Source: Sordaria brevicollis
Lineage: Eukaryota > Ascomycota > Sordariomycetes > Sordariales > Sordariaceae
Reading direction: 5' to 3'
DNA length: 64,000 bases
NCBI GenBank assembly: GCA_033439795.1
Contig: JAUTDP010000007.1
Location: forward strand, 1,612,001 to 1,676,000
Shown: in pieces, positions 26,640 through 39,600 of the stretch
How positions within the stretch are numbered: position 1 is the first letter of the stretch
Layout: each line of letters opens with the position of its first letter
Made by a program: the position numbers and the translations under genes
Notes under the pieces: model-generated
The model's input: the letters and a program-made list of their open reading frames with translations, nothing else
The model's database searches: none
Told to the model about the DNA's origin: nothing

Positions 26640-28190
26640 AAATTTCCTCGAATTACAAATTACGTAATTAAATTACCGACGACTTTATTTTAAAAGTTAA
26701 AGAATTTTTCTATAAATATTCGCTAAATAATAAAGAACTCTACGAATTCCTTTTTAAAGAAGGCTTTATAGATATTTCGATTACCGGTATAAAAATATTA
26801 TAGTATAATTTGGGTTTATACTACTTTAATATTTACGAACGTTTTTACGAAAAATTCGTTTAAATTCGTATTATTTTAAACGAAGGGAAGAATAAAAACG
26901 AATTCTATTATATATAAAAATTTAATAAACGCCAATTCTAATACTATTTTAAAGTTAAATATAATTTATTTATTCTTCGCGAATTATTTTTTATTATATT
27001 TAAAAACGTTTTCCCCGAAGCGATAAAAAAACGAATTACCCTCTTATAACGATAAAAAGGAGGTTAAATAATATTAAATCCTAATTATTAATAATATATC
27101 GACGAATATTATAAATTTAAACCCTTTAGGATTAAAATTTATATTAATATTAATACGTATTCCTATTATATATTATAATTTTATATTAATATTTTTATAA
27201 TTATATAGCGGTCGATCTTTAATTAAATAGTAGAAATAATTAATAAGCGCGGGTTTTTACTTATATAAATATAATTTAATTACAACAGAGAAATTAATAT
27301 AAGAGCGATATTAATTTATTATATAATTTTAAATTCTTTAATATAACGACGATTCAAATTAAAACGGATTATATAAAATAAAATAATAATTTTTAAACGC
27401 GGATTAATAAACGAAGATTTTATAATTAAATACAATATTATATCGAAGGATTAATAATTTTTAACGTATTAAGAAGGCAACGTTCTAATTTTATATAATA
27501 TTTTAATCCGGGGAATAAATACCGCCAATTAAAGGATCAAAAATTAATAAAAGTATTTATATAACGGTAGGGTATATTTTTAAAGGGTAAATCGTTTTTT
27601 ATTAATTTTAATTACTATTAATTTATATTAATTAATAATAATTTAACGTTATTAAAATTACTTTTAACGTTTAAAAGTAATTAACTATTAATTGAAGGCA
27701 AGGATTAAAAATTATATTACTTTATTATATACCTTTATACCGTTTATTCGAAAAGAGTTCGCCGATTTTGTTAAATAGTAAAATTCCTATTTAATTCGCT
27801 AATAACGCTACCGCCACTATATAATACTAAAACGATTACGTAATTTATATTATAAATATAATAAGATTAAAGCTATAAATTATTGGGTAAAGGTGGATTA
27901 GAATCGGTGGCGTTATTTTAAGAATTTTACCGATTAAAATAATTTCGAACGGGATAAATATTTACTTAAAAATATAATATAATTATATAAGAGGATTATA
28001 AATATTTTTGTACTTTATACGCAAAATAACGCTAATTCCCTATTATATATATAATATAACTATTTTCGTAAAGAGTTTAAGAAGTATTATATTATTAGTA
28101 TTATACCGGCGTTATCGCTTTTTAAATTATTAAAGGACGTTTAAGAGGAATTAAAAAAAAAATTGAATAATATAAATATTAATATTAATG
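26640..28190 (+). pseudogene. Integrase-core-like DDE transposase remnant
   Basis: A single frame (containing 26759, 27101, 27734 and 28073) runs about 1.5 kb with no frameshift and with TAA/TAG stops of RIP type. Traceable blocks: LYEFLFKEGFIDISITGI near 26740, like an N-terminal helix-turn-helix; DEYYKFKPFRIKIYININ at 27101, followed by TYSYYIL, matching the D-G-x-K-hhxhGhxIYxxIDxYSRxIL pattern of fungal integrase-core proteins; and FIRKEFADFV at about 27743, followed by a WN..IR.QR-like stretch, matching the PhhRxEhxxFVxxWNxHxIR pattern. Called by motif order only. Several key residues are mutated and the gene is dead. Confidence 0.7.
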
Positions 28191-29060
28191 TATAGGAAAA
28201 TAAAGAAGGAGAGGAAGATAATTCGATAGAGGATAATGTAAATAATTAGGAAATATAAATAAATAACTAAAGATATTCGAATATAATTAATATTAATTAA
28301 AGATAATAATTTAAACTTTTATTAGAATTTTAGTATTATAATTTATAAGGATATTTAATCGCACGACTAAAATTTTTTTTCTTTTTTACCTTTTAAATAA
28401 TATTAAATTTAAAAAAAAAATTTAAAATAGTAAAAAATATACCGCTAAAATTCTTAAATTTTATTTTATTAATTATTTTAAATTTCGTTATAATAATTTT
28501 AAATTTAAATTAAGAAAGCTTTAAAATTTATAATATAAAATTAAATATTTTATTTCGAAAAGATATTTAAAGAAAAGTTAATAAAAATAAAATAATTAAT
28601 TAATAAAAACTATATTATTTTAAAGAATAAAAAATTAGAAAAATTATAATATTTTATTTATTTCAAGAGTATTTTTCTTTATTTTATAAACGTAGAAAGT
28701 TTTAAAATATAATTTTTTATTTAATTATACGAAAAGAGGTTTAAAGCCGTACAATTAATCGCCCTCTAATTTATATATCTTTAATATTAAAAATAATTAT
28801 AATTATTAGAGGTTAGAATATTCTACAAAAAAATATATATAATTATAATATATTTAAAGGAATATTATTAATTTTATAAATATTTAAAAATTATTTCTCT
28901 ATTTTTATACTTTTATAAATAATAATAATATATATGCGGTATTTATAAAGAATAAAAAAAATACTAAAAAATTAGTTTAATATTTAATTTAAATAAAAAT
29001 AATTTTTAAATATTTAATATAAAATAAAGCAAAATATAAATATAAAAAAGTAAAAATAAG

Positions 29061-29470
29061 AAAAACGTTATTTATACGGATTTAAAACGCTATTTTTACG
29101 GATGTGAAATTTTCAATACTTTTATTATTTAAATAAAAAAAAATCGCGAAATATTAAAAATAAATCTATTTTAATTATTAATTTTTATTAATATTTTTAT
29201 ATTACGTACTTGCATTTTACAAACCTTATTCGTTAAAATATAATATATTTTAAACTTTTTTTTTAATTTTTTAAATTATTTTAAAGAATAAGGAATTTAA
29301 GGTTTTTTCTACGTAGGATAGAGTTTATAGAGCCGTTTAAAAAATTAAAATATAGAGAAAAAAATAATGAAAATTCTAGAATATAAAATATATTTTTCCT
29401 ACGTAAATTAATTAAATTATTTAAATAACTATAATTTTCGTATCCGTATAAATAGCGTTCTTTAAAAATA
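29061..29470. mobile_element. Nested short TIR element, copy 1
   Basis: Begins with two tandem versions of ACGYTATTTNTACGGAT (29064 and 29087) and ends with the inverse, TCCGTATAAATAGCGTTC, at 29443..29460. Length about 0.4 kb, no coding capacity. It shares its ends and an internal block (AGAGAAAAAAATAATGAAAA near 29355) with the copy at 30798. Confidence 0.65.
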
Positions 29471-30797
29471 AAATTAAATTTAATATATATTAATAACTTT
29501 AAAGTAAATTTAAAAAACTATTAAAGTTATTTATTTTAATTTAATTAATTTAATTTATTATTTATTATAATAAAAATTAAAAACAATTTAAATTGAATTT
29601 TATTAAAGAATTTAGAAACGTTTAATTTATTATATTAAAAAAGGTTTATTTATAAAAAGGATAAAAAATTTAATAATAAACATCTTTTTACCTTTATAAA
29701 TTTCAATTAATAAATAAATCGAAATATATATAGATTTATAATATTTATATTAGGTTATTAATTTTATACTTTATTTAATTAATTTACCTTTAAATTACTT
29801 ATTTTTAAAATAATATATTAATACGTATAAATAATATAAATAATAATATTCTTTATAAATATTATTTAAAGAAATAATAATTTATTGTTGAAAATTATAT
29901 TATATGATTAATTTACATTTTTTTTAAAAAATTAAAATAAAACTTAATACAAAAAAATAAATAAGAAGTAAAAAAATATTTATAATTCTATTTATTATAT
30001 ATATATTATTATTCTAAAAGGGTTATTCAATTTATTAATTTAATTGTAATAAAATTGAAAAATATTATTTAAAGAAAACTTTTTAGAATCTTTATTTTAT
30101 TTAGAATTAATATAATAAATATTATAAATAAATAAAAAACGTAAAATTTAATAAATTAAGGAATTATATATTTATAAACCTTATTTGAATTATTAAATAT
30201 TTTAACATAACTTTAATGGTTTTAAAATATTAAATTATAAAATATAATCTTTTTTAAAAGGATATATAAATATAATTTTCTTCCTTTATTTTAAATAATT
30301 ATAAAATATTTTAAAAATTTCAAAATCAGTTTCTTTTTTTTTTTGAATTATTATTAAAATTATTCTTAATTAAAATATTTTTATTATATTATTATATATT
30401 TTAAATTTAATAGAGATTTCAATTTATATTATTAATTATATATTTTTATAATTTAAAAAAAATTTATTTTAATTTGTTAATATAATTGATTTTTAAAATA
30501 AATTAAAAATAGGTTAAAATATATAATACAAATTCCCACTTTTTAATTTATAAACTAATTTAAATTAATTTTAAAAAAAATTGAATCTAATTAAGAATTA
30601 TTTTATAATTTTATATATAAAATAATTATTTATATATAAATAGGTATATTAATTTAAAGAAGAATAATTTATTAAGATTATAATTAAAATCCTACTTTTA
30701 TAATATTTTCTTTAATTTTAAATACGTAAAAGTTTTTTATTATAATTTTTTAATTTACGAATAAATTTTCCAAATTATAAATAAAAAATTTTTATAT

Positions 30798-31182
30798 AGA
30801 GAAACGCTATTTGTACGGATGTAAAATTTCTTAATTAAAGATATTTAGGTAAGGAAAAATAATAAAAAATCGAATATAACGTTATTTAAACCTTTAATTT
30901 TTACTAAATTTTTTAAACTACTCATTATTTCTTTCCGCTTTCTATTAGCCAAAATATTTACTTCCTTAAAATTATCTATTAATTATTTATAAATAATTAT
31001 TAAATATATAAAATATAGGTTTTTTAGGCCTTAAATAAGGGTCTTTATAACTATTTAAGGGCTAGAATATAAAGAAAAAAATAATAAAAATTCTAAGCCA
31101 ATTAGCGTTTTTTTCCACTTTAAATTTAAAAAATTATAAAGGAAAATATAAAATTTAGGTCCGTATAATAGCGTTTTTCTTT
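30798..31182. mobile_element. Nested short TIR element, copy 2
   Basis: Left end AGAGAAACGCTATTTGTACG; right end is the inverse, GGTCCGTATAATAGCGTTTT at about 31159. The interior shares a run like AAAGAAAAAAATAATAAAAA with copy 1, in the same orientation. Strongly diverged by RIP-type changes. Confidence 0.65.
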
Positions 31183-32534
31183 ATATATTAAAATTTATTT
31201 TAATATTAATAATATTATATTTATACGGTTGAACGTTCTTAAATATTTAATTAACGTATAATAAAAATATTAAAATTTATATTTTAAAAAATAATTTTTT
31301 CCTTATTTTTTAAATCGTAAAATATTAATAATAATTAATACTTATTAAAATAAATTAACGATTATTAATATTAATTAAAAATAGATAAAATATAATAAAG
31401 TTAATTAAAATTATATAAATAAAGGAATTGGAAAAAGAAAGAATAAAAATAGTTTTAGGAAAAGAAAAGGAAAATAAAAGGAAATATTTAATAAGGGTAT
31501 AAATATATAGAAATACGTAAGAATAATTTAATATACGGGAGAAAAAGTTAATAAACGAAAAGAACGAATTAAATTAAATAATTATAAATATAAAATAATT
31601 AATAATTACTTTTTACCCTTAGGGGTAATACCACCCTTTTAAAGGATTACTTTACCCTAGCGTTCGTTTTTACGAATTTTGAATTTAATTTATATAATTA
31701 TAATAACTTTATTAATCTCCTCTATCGTTATTTCCTCCAATTCTCCTTCCTCTTAACCCTATTACTATAATAAATTATTTTTTAATTTTATTTACTCCTT
31801 CTTTTCTTTTAATTTTATATAAAAGGAATATTTAATAAATTATTTAGTATAATAATAATAGGTATATATACCCTAGAGGATATTTTCGTCGGGGACGACG
31901 TATTTATTAATAAAGTAATAATAAATTGTATTATTAAAATAACGACCGTATTTACCCGCGATAATATTTTTTTCGAATAAATAAATAACGATGGTATAAA
32001 TTTAATAGAGGAATTCGAATTTAAATTATATAATTTCGAGAACGCCGTCGATACGGCGGACGCGGGGTTCCTAAAGGCGGATAAACTTCTATTAATATTA
32101 ATTAAATTAAATAATTTTTAATTAGAATAAATTTAATATTATAATAATATACCGTATTATTAAAAAATAAATACCTCGCTAATTTAAAATTAGATTTCTT
32201 AATTTCCGTTAGGATTTAAATAATATATAAAAAATTCGAATTGGCGGTAGCCTAAGACTTAAGGGTAGGGGGAAGGGGTTCGCCGTTATATTTAAAAAAT
32301 ATTTTAGTAATAAGGTTAATCGTCGTTAATTGGCGTGGATTTCGGTTGGTAATAGTGGGCGAAAGGCTTGGTAATATATAAGTATAGGGTTAAATTATAT
32401 TAAAGATATAATTTAGGAATAAAAACGAATTATAGTATTATATATTTAATAAAGTGGAGTGCGTTTAGATTTTGGGTGGGGTACGGTTTTTCTGTGCGCC
32501 ACTTGCCCTGCAGCTGCAATCAGGGCTTAACCCT

Positions 32535-32565
32535 GATGTGTTACGAAGAACGCCCTGGGCCACCG
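32535..32565 (-). repeat. Right TIR of element B
   Basis: Exact reverse complement of 20994..21024, followed by TA. Confidence 0.95.
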
Positions 32566-32865
32566 TAGCTCGCCTGTACCTCTTCGGGAAGACAACGGAC
32601 TGTTCACAATACGTACCGAGTTTTAACATCAACATCTTGATTCCTGATGCCATCAACAGTTTTCTTATTGTCAGCTTACTTGGAAGACAAAACTCGACTG
32701 GTGTCCAACCGCAGCTTAGTCGTTACACCGACTACCGGTAAAATGACGGAAAATCAGCGACCCTTACCAGTAGGTATCAGTCATCCTTGTGTTGACATTT
32801 AGTTGGATTATTGGCATGGCATCGGGACCTGGAAGCTTGGAGCAAGCCGTGAAGCTCGGACCCTT

Positions 32866-33713
32866 TTACTCGTCCTTGAGAGGGTGCAGAGCATCCTTCT
32901 TGAACTTCTCGATGCCGTTGATCTTGCCATATACCCACTTCAAAGCCATGGTGCTACCCGTCATCAACAGCGCCGAAAACGTGAACAGCACAACTCGTTG
33001 CCAGGTGTTGAGGAGTTCGAAGATCGGGTACGGATACCTGTCGAATCAGTCAGACATTTGTGCCAAGGTTTCTAACTCATCTCGTCCTTACCATCCGTTC
33101 TTGGAGAAGCAGAGCTCTACCCAGCCCCAGTAAAGGAACGCAATGGTCATACTGATAGTCATGGCACCGTATCCTTTGACTGTCCATGGGGGGCTCAGCA
33201 GCATCAAATCCAGCGTCAGCATGATGGCCGGCATGGCATGGAATCCTCTGTCAAGTCCATGTTAGCAACACATCAAGCTCACGGCAGTCGTGTACACGGC
33301 CAATTGATGTCGGCTACGGTGGTGGGTTTTCCATACACATCTGGGAGAACAGGAATGGCCATGTCGGGCGGCACAACCAGGTTCTTATTAACGGCACAAA
33401 GGCCCCAATAGAGAGTGCTTATAAGAACAGCCAAAGGTGCAGAACAGACCGAGAGGACATTCTTGATCCTGAACAGGCTCGGGCTCAAGGTGAGATCCGC
33501 AAGCAACCCAACCGCAAACGTGAGGAGTGCCAGGCCGAGACCGATGATGGTCAGGAACTTGAACTCTCCTCCAAACCCAAGATGAACCTCCCTCGGAAAC
33601 AGTTTCAGGTAGCTGAAGCTTGCCATGAACGAGGCCATGCCCAAAAAGTGTATGAGAGCGGAAAGACTCCGCGATGGAGAAGCGAAACGCTGCAGGGGAT
33701 GCCTGGTTGTCAT
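32866..33713 (-). CDS. FAR-17a/AIG1-like membrane protein
   Basis: Multi-pass membrane protein of 247 residues; exons 33298..33713, 33092..33247 and 32866..33037. Animal members (AIG1, ADTRP) are Thr-dependent hydrolases of fatty-acid esters; the fungal function is unknown. Visible features: several hydrophobic helices (LIHFLGMASFMASFSYL, IIGLGLALLTFAVGLLADL, SAPLAVLISTLYWGL), the family-like DINWPGFHAMPAIMLTLDLM with a conserved His, GYGAMTISMTIAFLYWGW, and WYPYPIFELLNTWQRVVLF. The first intron is taken with donor GTGTAC (50 bases, GCTAAC branch); the alternative donor GTGAGC would leave an unlikely 35-base intron and add five residues. It starts 571 bases from the divergent cyclophilin gene and lies just outside element B. 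Confidence 0.8.
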
Positions 33714-34284
33714 GGTTGCGGCGCGAAAGGTGGATGAAGGGATGCGAAAAGAAGAGAACTGGACAATAAAAAAAAGAGATAGAAGTTGCGTGGGAAATGT
33801 GAAGGTTGAGGAATTGTTTGAAAAAAGAGGCAGATAAAACATCGATATCGAATCCTCGAGTGACGGACACAAAGACAATCCCGTTGCAGAAAACCTGCTT
33901 TCACATGCTGGCTGGGGCGAGGGCGATCGATCCATGACCGATCGTGCCGGTCTCCCGCCAGCTTCGGGACGTTGTTTGTTTTTAGAATCGCATTTTATCT
34001 CACCTACCCTGCACAAAACAATCGTGAGTCTCCACTTTAAACCTCCCGCTGGCAGGACACGCAGGAACCGGCGATCTGCGCCTAGAATTACAGTGGCCCG
34101 TCCCGTGTCGCGACAGCATCCTGTCCCATCTAAACTTTCCGCCCCTTCGCGCCACGATCACCATCTATTATCTATAGGCGCAATTGACTACCCGAGTTCT
34201 CGAAGACACCCAAATTCATAAAATAGTCACTTGGCTTTGCGATCTAATTCTTTCCCAAGACGATTACGCCCACCAACACCCAAG

Positions 34285-36360
34285 ATGGAAGCGAATCAAG
34301 CAGAATATGACGTCAAGTCGAACAAGCGCAAGCATGAAGATATCGCAGAGAGCGCTGCACAAAACGGTTCTGGAGATGATGGTAAGTGACCTTTTACCTT
34401 TCTCTTATCCTTCACCCAAACGCCTGTCACAATACTTGGAGATCTAGAACTAGAAGCTGACACCAGAGCGTTACCATGCAGATAGCTCGTCCGACGATGA
34501 TATGGGCCCCCAGCTGCCCTCGGCTGAGGCACCCAAGAAGAAGCGCCGTGTTCTTCCCTACGAGAAGCTGTACCTGAAGGCCATGCCCAAGTCCGCCCGC
34601 TATTCAATGTCTTTGATGCATAAAGAACAATTGACTTTTCTCACAATGACGCCCATCACCGACTTCCTAATCACCAGCTCGATCGATGGCGTTGTCAAGT
34701 TTTGGAAGAAGGTCACGGGAGAAATCGAGTTCGTCAAAGAGTACAAGGCCCACCTCGGCGAGATCAAATCCGTTTCCGTGAGCCAAGATGGTCGCAGCTT
34801 TGCCACAGCCGGTGCCGACAAGACCATCAAGCTGTTCGACGTCAATGCCTTCGATCTTCTCGCCGTTCTCCAGCTCGACTACATACCAAAATGTGTCTGC
34901 TGGGTACACAAGAAGGGCGCCCCTCTGCCCATCCTAGCCGTTTCCGAGGAGGAAAAGCCCGTTATCCATCTTTACGACGGACGTGGTCAGCAAGAAAAGC
35001 CGTTCCATAGCATCAGTGGATTGCACAGGAGTCCAGTGGGCATCATGGCTTTCAACGACAGATTCGATTGCGTGGTGTCGGCGGACGACGGGGGTATGGT
35101 GGAATACTGGCAGCCGAGCGGCACGTACGAGAAGCCCGACACAGTCTTCAAGTTCAAGAGCGCAACAAACCTGTTCGAGTTCAAGAAGGCAAAGGCCGTA
35201 CCGACATCCCTCACACTCTCTCCCGATGGCAGCCGATTCGTCACCGTCTCTTTTCCGGATCGGAAGATCCGTATTTTCGACTTTGCGACTGGAAAACTAC
35301 AACGTACATATGACGAGTCTCTCAAGGTCGTCGAGGAAATGCAGCAGGCTGGTACAGCACTACAGAAGCTTGATGCCGTAGAGTTCGGCCGCCGCATCGC
35401 ACAGGAAAGGGAAATCGAATCGCCAGCCTTACGCAACAAGTTCAATGTGGTCTTTGACGAATCTGGCCATTTTATCCTGTACGGCTCCTATCTGGGTATC
35501 AAGGTCCTAAACACCTACACCAACCAGGTCTCCAAGGTCTATGGCAAGGAGGAAGGGTTCAGACCCCTCACGCTCGCGATTTACCAAGGCCAGCCCCAGA
35601 AGAAGGGCGTGACAACAGTTGCCATGGCAGCGTCCGCCAACCCCCTTCTCCAGGAGTCAGAGACGAGAGACCCCATGCTAATAGCAACCGGCGTGGGCAA
35701 GGTTCGCTTCTACATGTTCACCAACGATGAAGAAATCTCAAAGTCGACTAGAGACGTCCAGAACGAGAAGCCAACTGTGTTGGGTGGACAAAAGAAGGTG
35801 GAGCAGAAGAAGGCGGCCGAGACAGGGACGTCAGCCGTCATCCACACTACGTACGGCGACATTACCATCAGGCTCTTCCCGGATGCCGCCCCCAAGGCTG
35901 TGGAGAACTTCGTCACGCATGCCAAGCGTGGCTACTACAACAACACCATCTTCCACCGTGTAATACGCAAGTTTATGATTCAGGGTGGTGATCCTTTGGG
36001 CGACGGCACAGGCGGCGAGAGTATATGGGGCAGGGAGTTCGAGGACGAGTTTAGTAGTTTGAAGCATGACAAGCCCTATACAGTCAGTATGGCCAATGCT
36101 GGCCCCAACACTAACGGGAGTCAGTTCTTCATCACGACAGAAAAGACGGTAAGCTATCATTCTCTTTGGAGCTCTGCTACGCCTAATCATTGTACGGTCC
36201 CGAAGCTGACACTCGTCAATAGCCGTGGCTTGACAACAAGCATACGATTTTCGGCCGCGGTGTCCAGGGCTTGGATGTCATTCACCGCATCGAGAACGTC
36301 AAGACGTATAAGGACAAGCCAGTGGAGGATATCAAGATCCTCAACATAGACATTATGTGA
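34285..36360 (+). CDS. WD40-cyclophilin peptidyl-prolyl isomerase (PPWD1-like)
   Basis: Nuclear-type cyclophilin with an N-terminal WD40 propeller, like human PPWD1, which associates with spliceosomes. Exons 34285..34381, 34482..36148 and 36223..36360; 633 residues. The N-terminus is acidic and basic (SSSDDD, PKKKRR, a possible nuclear localisation signal). WD40-like repeats span about residues 70-350 ([47 protein letters not shown]). The cyclophilin domain, residues about 480-633, shows [48 protein letters not shown], the active-site Trp in [14 protein letters not shown], and a C-terminal hydrophobic strand. FHR, QGGD and GSQFF are intact, so catalysis is plausible. Convergent with the ABC transporter gene, 252 bases apart. 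Confidence 0.92.
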
Positions 36361-36612
36361 TATCGAGTATGATACCCAGTGCAAAAACAATTGGATTAAC
36401 AATTTCACCCGCAGCGAGAAAAGATAGTATTCCAACTTGGCAATAGTTATGAAGGCAACGCTAACTTCAACCCAAATTTACCGTCCGTCACATCGCAGCC
36501 TACAGTTCTTAATTGCATTCCTTCGTTTCCCTTCTTGGGTTCTTTTCTAACTCCCAGTCTTTCCTTTCCCACAAATTTGTGATTGTCTTCGTCCAACTTG
36601 ACTCCTCATTCC

Positions 36613-39600
36613 TCATGAACTTCCGCCAAAGATCATCTCCACCAACCTCTCCCGTTCCGCACTCTGCTTCACCAAACCCCAGAACGTACTCATATCGCCT
36701 TCTTCTTCTCCATCCATCCTCGAACCTTCATCATCACCAAAATAATCACTACTACCCACACTTCTCTCCGCTCCCAGACTCTCCCTTGCGTCACTAGCAC
36801 CATCGTAACCACTTTCCTCTCCCTCTTGCTGCTGCTGTCTATACCCCTCCGTCTCCAACCCCCTTCTCTCTTTATCCCTCTCCATCCCCCTCCTCACCAG
36901 CTCCTCTGGCGACCCAAATTCTACCACCTTCCCTTTATCCAACACCAGCACCTTGTCAAAGTCCGCCACCGTCGACAAGCGATGAGCAATAACCAGCACC
37001 GTGGTGCCCTGGCTCTCTATACACTCGCGCAGCGACCGCTGGATGGCCGCGTCCGTCGCCTGGTCGATCGCCGACGTGGCCTCGTCCAGAACCATGATTT
37101 TAGGGCGGGTGAGCAAAGCGCGAGCGAGGCAGACGAGCTGCCGCTGGCCTTGGGACAGGTTAGATCCGCCTGTGGTGATGGGATACGAGAGGTTGGTGAA
37201 GGGGTTGTTGATTTGACGGTTGTTAACCGTGGCGGTGGTGCTGGCGGTTGTAGCGGAGAGAGAGGGCGATGGGGGAAGAGGGAACAGAGGGGCGGGTAGG
37301 GTTGCAGGTGGTGGGGAGAGGGGGTCTTCTTCTTCTGGTACTGGGAGCTCGGGTTGCGGTTCGGAATTGTGCTCGGCTACGGAGGGTTGTTGGTCGATTT
37401 CAGGGAGGGAGGTGATGATGGGTAGTGGGTCGTTGGGAATAGGGGACTCGAAGGTGATGAGGTCGAGAGGGTCATTGTCGTGGGTATCGAGTACGAAGGG
37501 GGTGACTTGTACCCTGTTGTCACCGAGGGTGTGGATATCGTCGAACATGTCTACTCCTTCGTCATGTGGCGCAACCGTGATATTGATGGTTGGAGGAACA
37601 ACAACAGGTGCCAGGAGAGGTGTGTTATTGGCAGCTGTATTTGGGTGGGTATAGGCGGCTGTTCTGGGACCCATCACCGGCGTGTAAACTGATGGTGGGT
37701 AACTCATGTTGTTATAGGTTGAACCGATCAGATTGACTCGTCGCAGGGCGTCGTATATCTCCGTGTCGTCTAGACGGCCCTCGGTGTCTAAGTTGGAACG
37801 TAGGGTGCCCCTGTTGACGAAACCCATTAGTATCAAAACCCGAGGACGGAAGAGGGATCAATATCATAGTCCTTACGAGAACAAGAATGGGTCTTGAGGG
37901 ATAATGACAAGGCTCTTTCGCAGCTGTGTCAACTTCAAGGTGGAAATATCGAGGCCGTCAATGCGAACCGAGCCTCTGCTGGGTTCCAGGAGACGGAAAA
38001 GAACAGACGCAAGCGTCGACTTGCCAGCGCCTGTCCGCCCAACGATCCCAACTCGCTCACCGGCTCTAACGTTGAAGTTGAGATTTGACAGAACAGGAGG
38101 AAGATCTTTGGCATATGAAGCCGTGATATTCTCAACTTCAACTCTGCCCTCCGCCGGCCAGGCAGCTGGTGCGTCCAGACCCTGTTCACTTTCACGCTCA
38201 ACCTCGATGTACTCCAGTACCCTCTCACATGAGTTGAATCCCAGTTCCAGCGCAGTCAAGGCCTCCAGAAGAGACGTGAGCGCAGATGTATAACGAAAGG
38301 CGAAAGACAAGCTGAATCCTGCGAGCGCGGCATCCACACCACCCAGTGCTACTGCGCCTGCCACGATAGTGACGAAGACGGCCCCGAGCATACCCATGCG
38401 GAAACCCATCCATCTCTTCAGTAGTTGCTGCGCCCAGTTTGCGGAGCTGTTGGCGTCGATCAGCTGGTACAAGTTGTTGGTGTACGACTGAGTGCGCTTG
38501 AAGGCCCGAATGGTCGTTAACCCGGACAGCACAGAGCTGAACTGATCGTAGATGGGTGAGTTCGAAACAGACTTGAGACGCTTGACCTCTCTGGCTACGT
38601 GTATGAAGTTGCTCGCAATGTATACGTAAAGGGCGAAGAGGAGTACGACGAAGAACAGTACGAATAGCGAGACGGTGGAGCTGAGTTAATCAGGTTAGCT
38701 CACATATTCCGTCTCTCCGGAAACCTTGTGTGCGAATTGAAACAGGAAAGGGACAGCTCATACCATGTCACAACGATAATCACCAAGAATACAGTTGCCT
38801 GTAGGAACGTAAACGTCGGAGTGGCCAGCGGTTTATCAACGACTGAGATGTCAGACGTGAATCGGTTCAGGATGCGGCCCGCCGGTACCGTTTCGATCCA
38901 TCTGATGGGCGCCCGGAGGATTGTATGTGTAAGCTGTTGGAACAGCTTCCTAGAAGCTCTCATTCCAATGAGGGTGAAGGCAACATCGCGAGCAATTTGT
39001 GAAAGACCGACGAGGAAGCAAACCAGAGCATACGTCGAGATCCCTACATTATCAGGTTAGTTGACTCACTTCCATCATGGCTTGCACCCTTGCCTTTAGA
39101 ACTCACAAAAACGAATACTGAGCTTGGACATCCAAGGCATATAATGCTCGGAAGTGTATCCAAAGGGCAACTGGCTGTCTGTTTGATGATACTGAGTTGT
39201 GGACGACATCTGGGAATTTGCTTCGACAAACGCAGCCCTCTGCGCAAGTTCTTTGAGACTCCAGGTACGAAGAATACCCAGACCGTGACCAACAAGGAGC
39301 ACAGCCATGCCTAGAGCCCAGTTGAGGGCACCGCCACTGGCTTTGTAGTACGCCTTGTACACGTCCCATTTGACCCATCCGACAGCCCTCTTCTCTTCGC
39401 CGGTTTGTCTTCTCTCAGTGACCCTCATAGTCGAACTGGAAGATGACTCCTCTCCATTGTCAGATCGAGCCCATGGGAGGTTACCAGGCTCAAAATTTGC
39501 TGTAGTAGGCGTCGGGTTCCGTTCTTCGGGAGCCTTGTACACGACGGACTTGAGTCGTCCGCCCCTGAGACGCACCAAACAGCTGGCATGAGGGCGAACA

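Larger units (their letters stand above)
20994..32565. mobile_element. RIP-mutated TIR element B (11.6 kb, composite)
   Basis: Bounded by perfect 31-base inverted repeats (20994..21024 and 32535..32565), each flanked on the outside by TA (20992-20993, 32566-32567), as in Tc1/mariner-type insertion. Between about 21100 and 32460 the DNA is extremely AT-rich with CpA/TpG nearly absent, indicating saturated RIP. It is far longer than a simple Tc1 element, so I read it as a composite with nested insertions. Contents I can support: a degenerate ~100-base tandem repeat (22211..22372), a purine-rich strand run (about 23100-24050), an integrase-core transposase remnant (26640..28190) and two copies of a ~0.4-kb TIR element. 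The remaining stretches show no identifiable coding frame. Confidence 0.8.
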
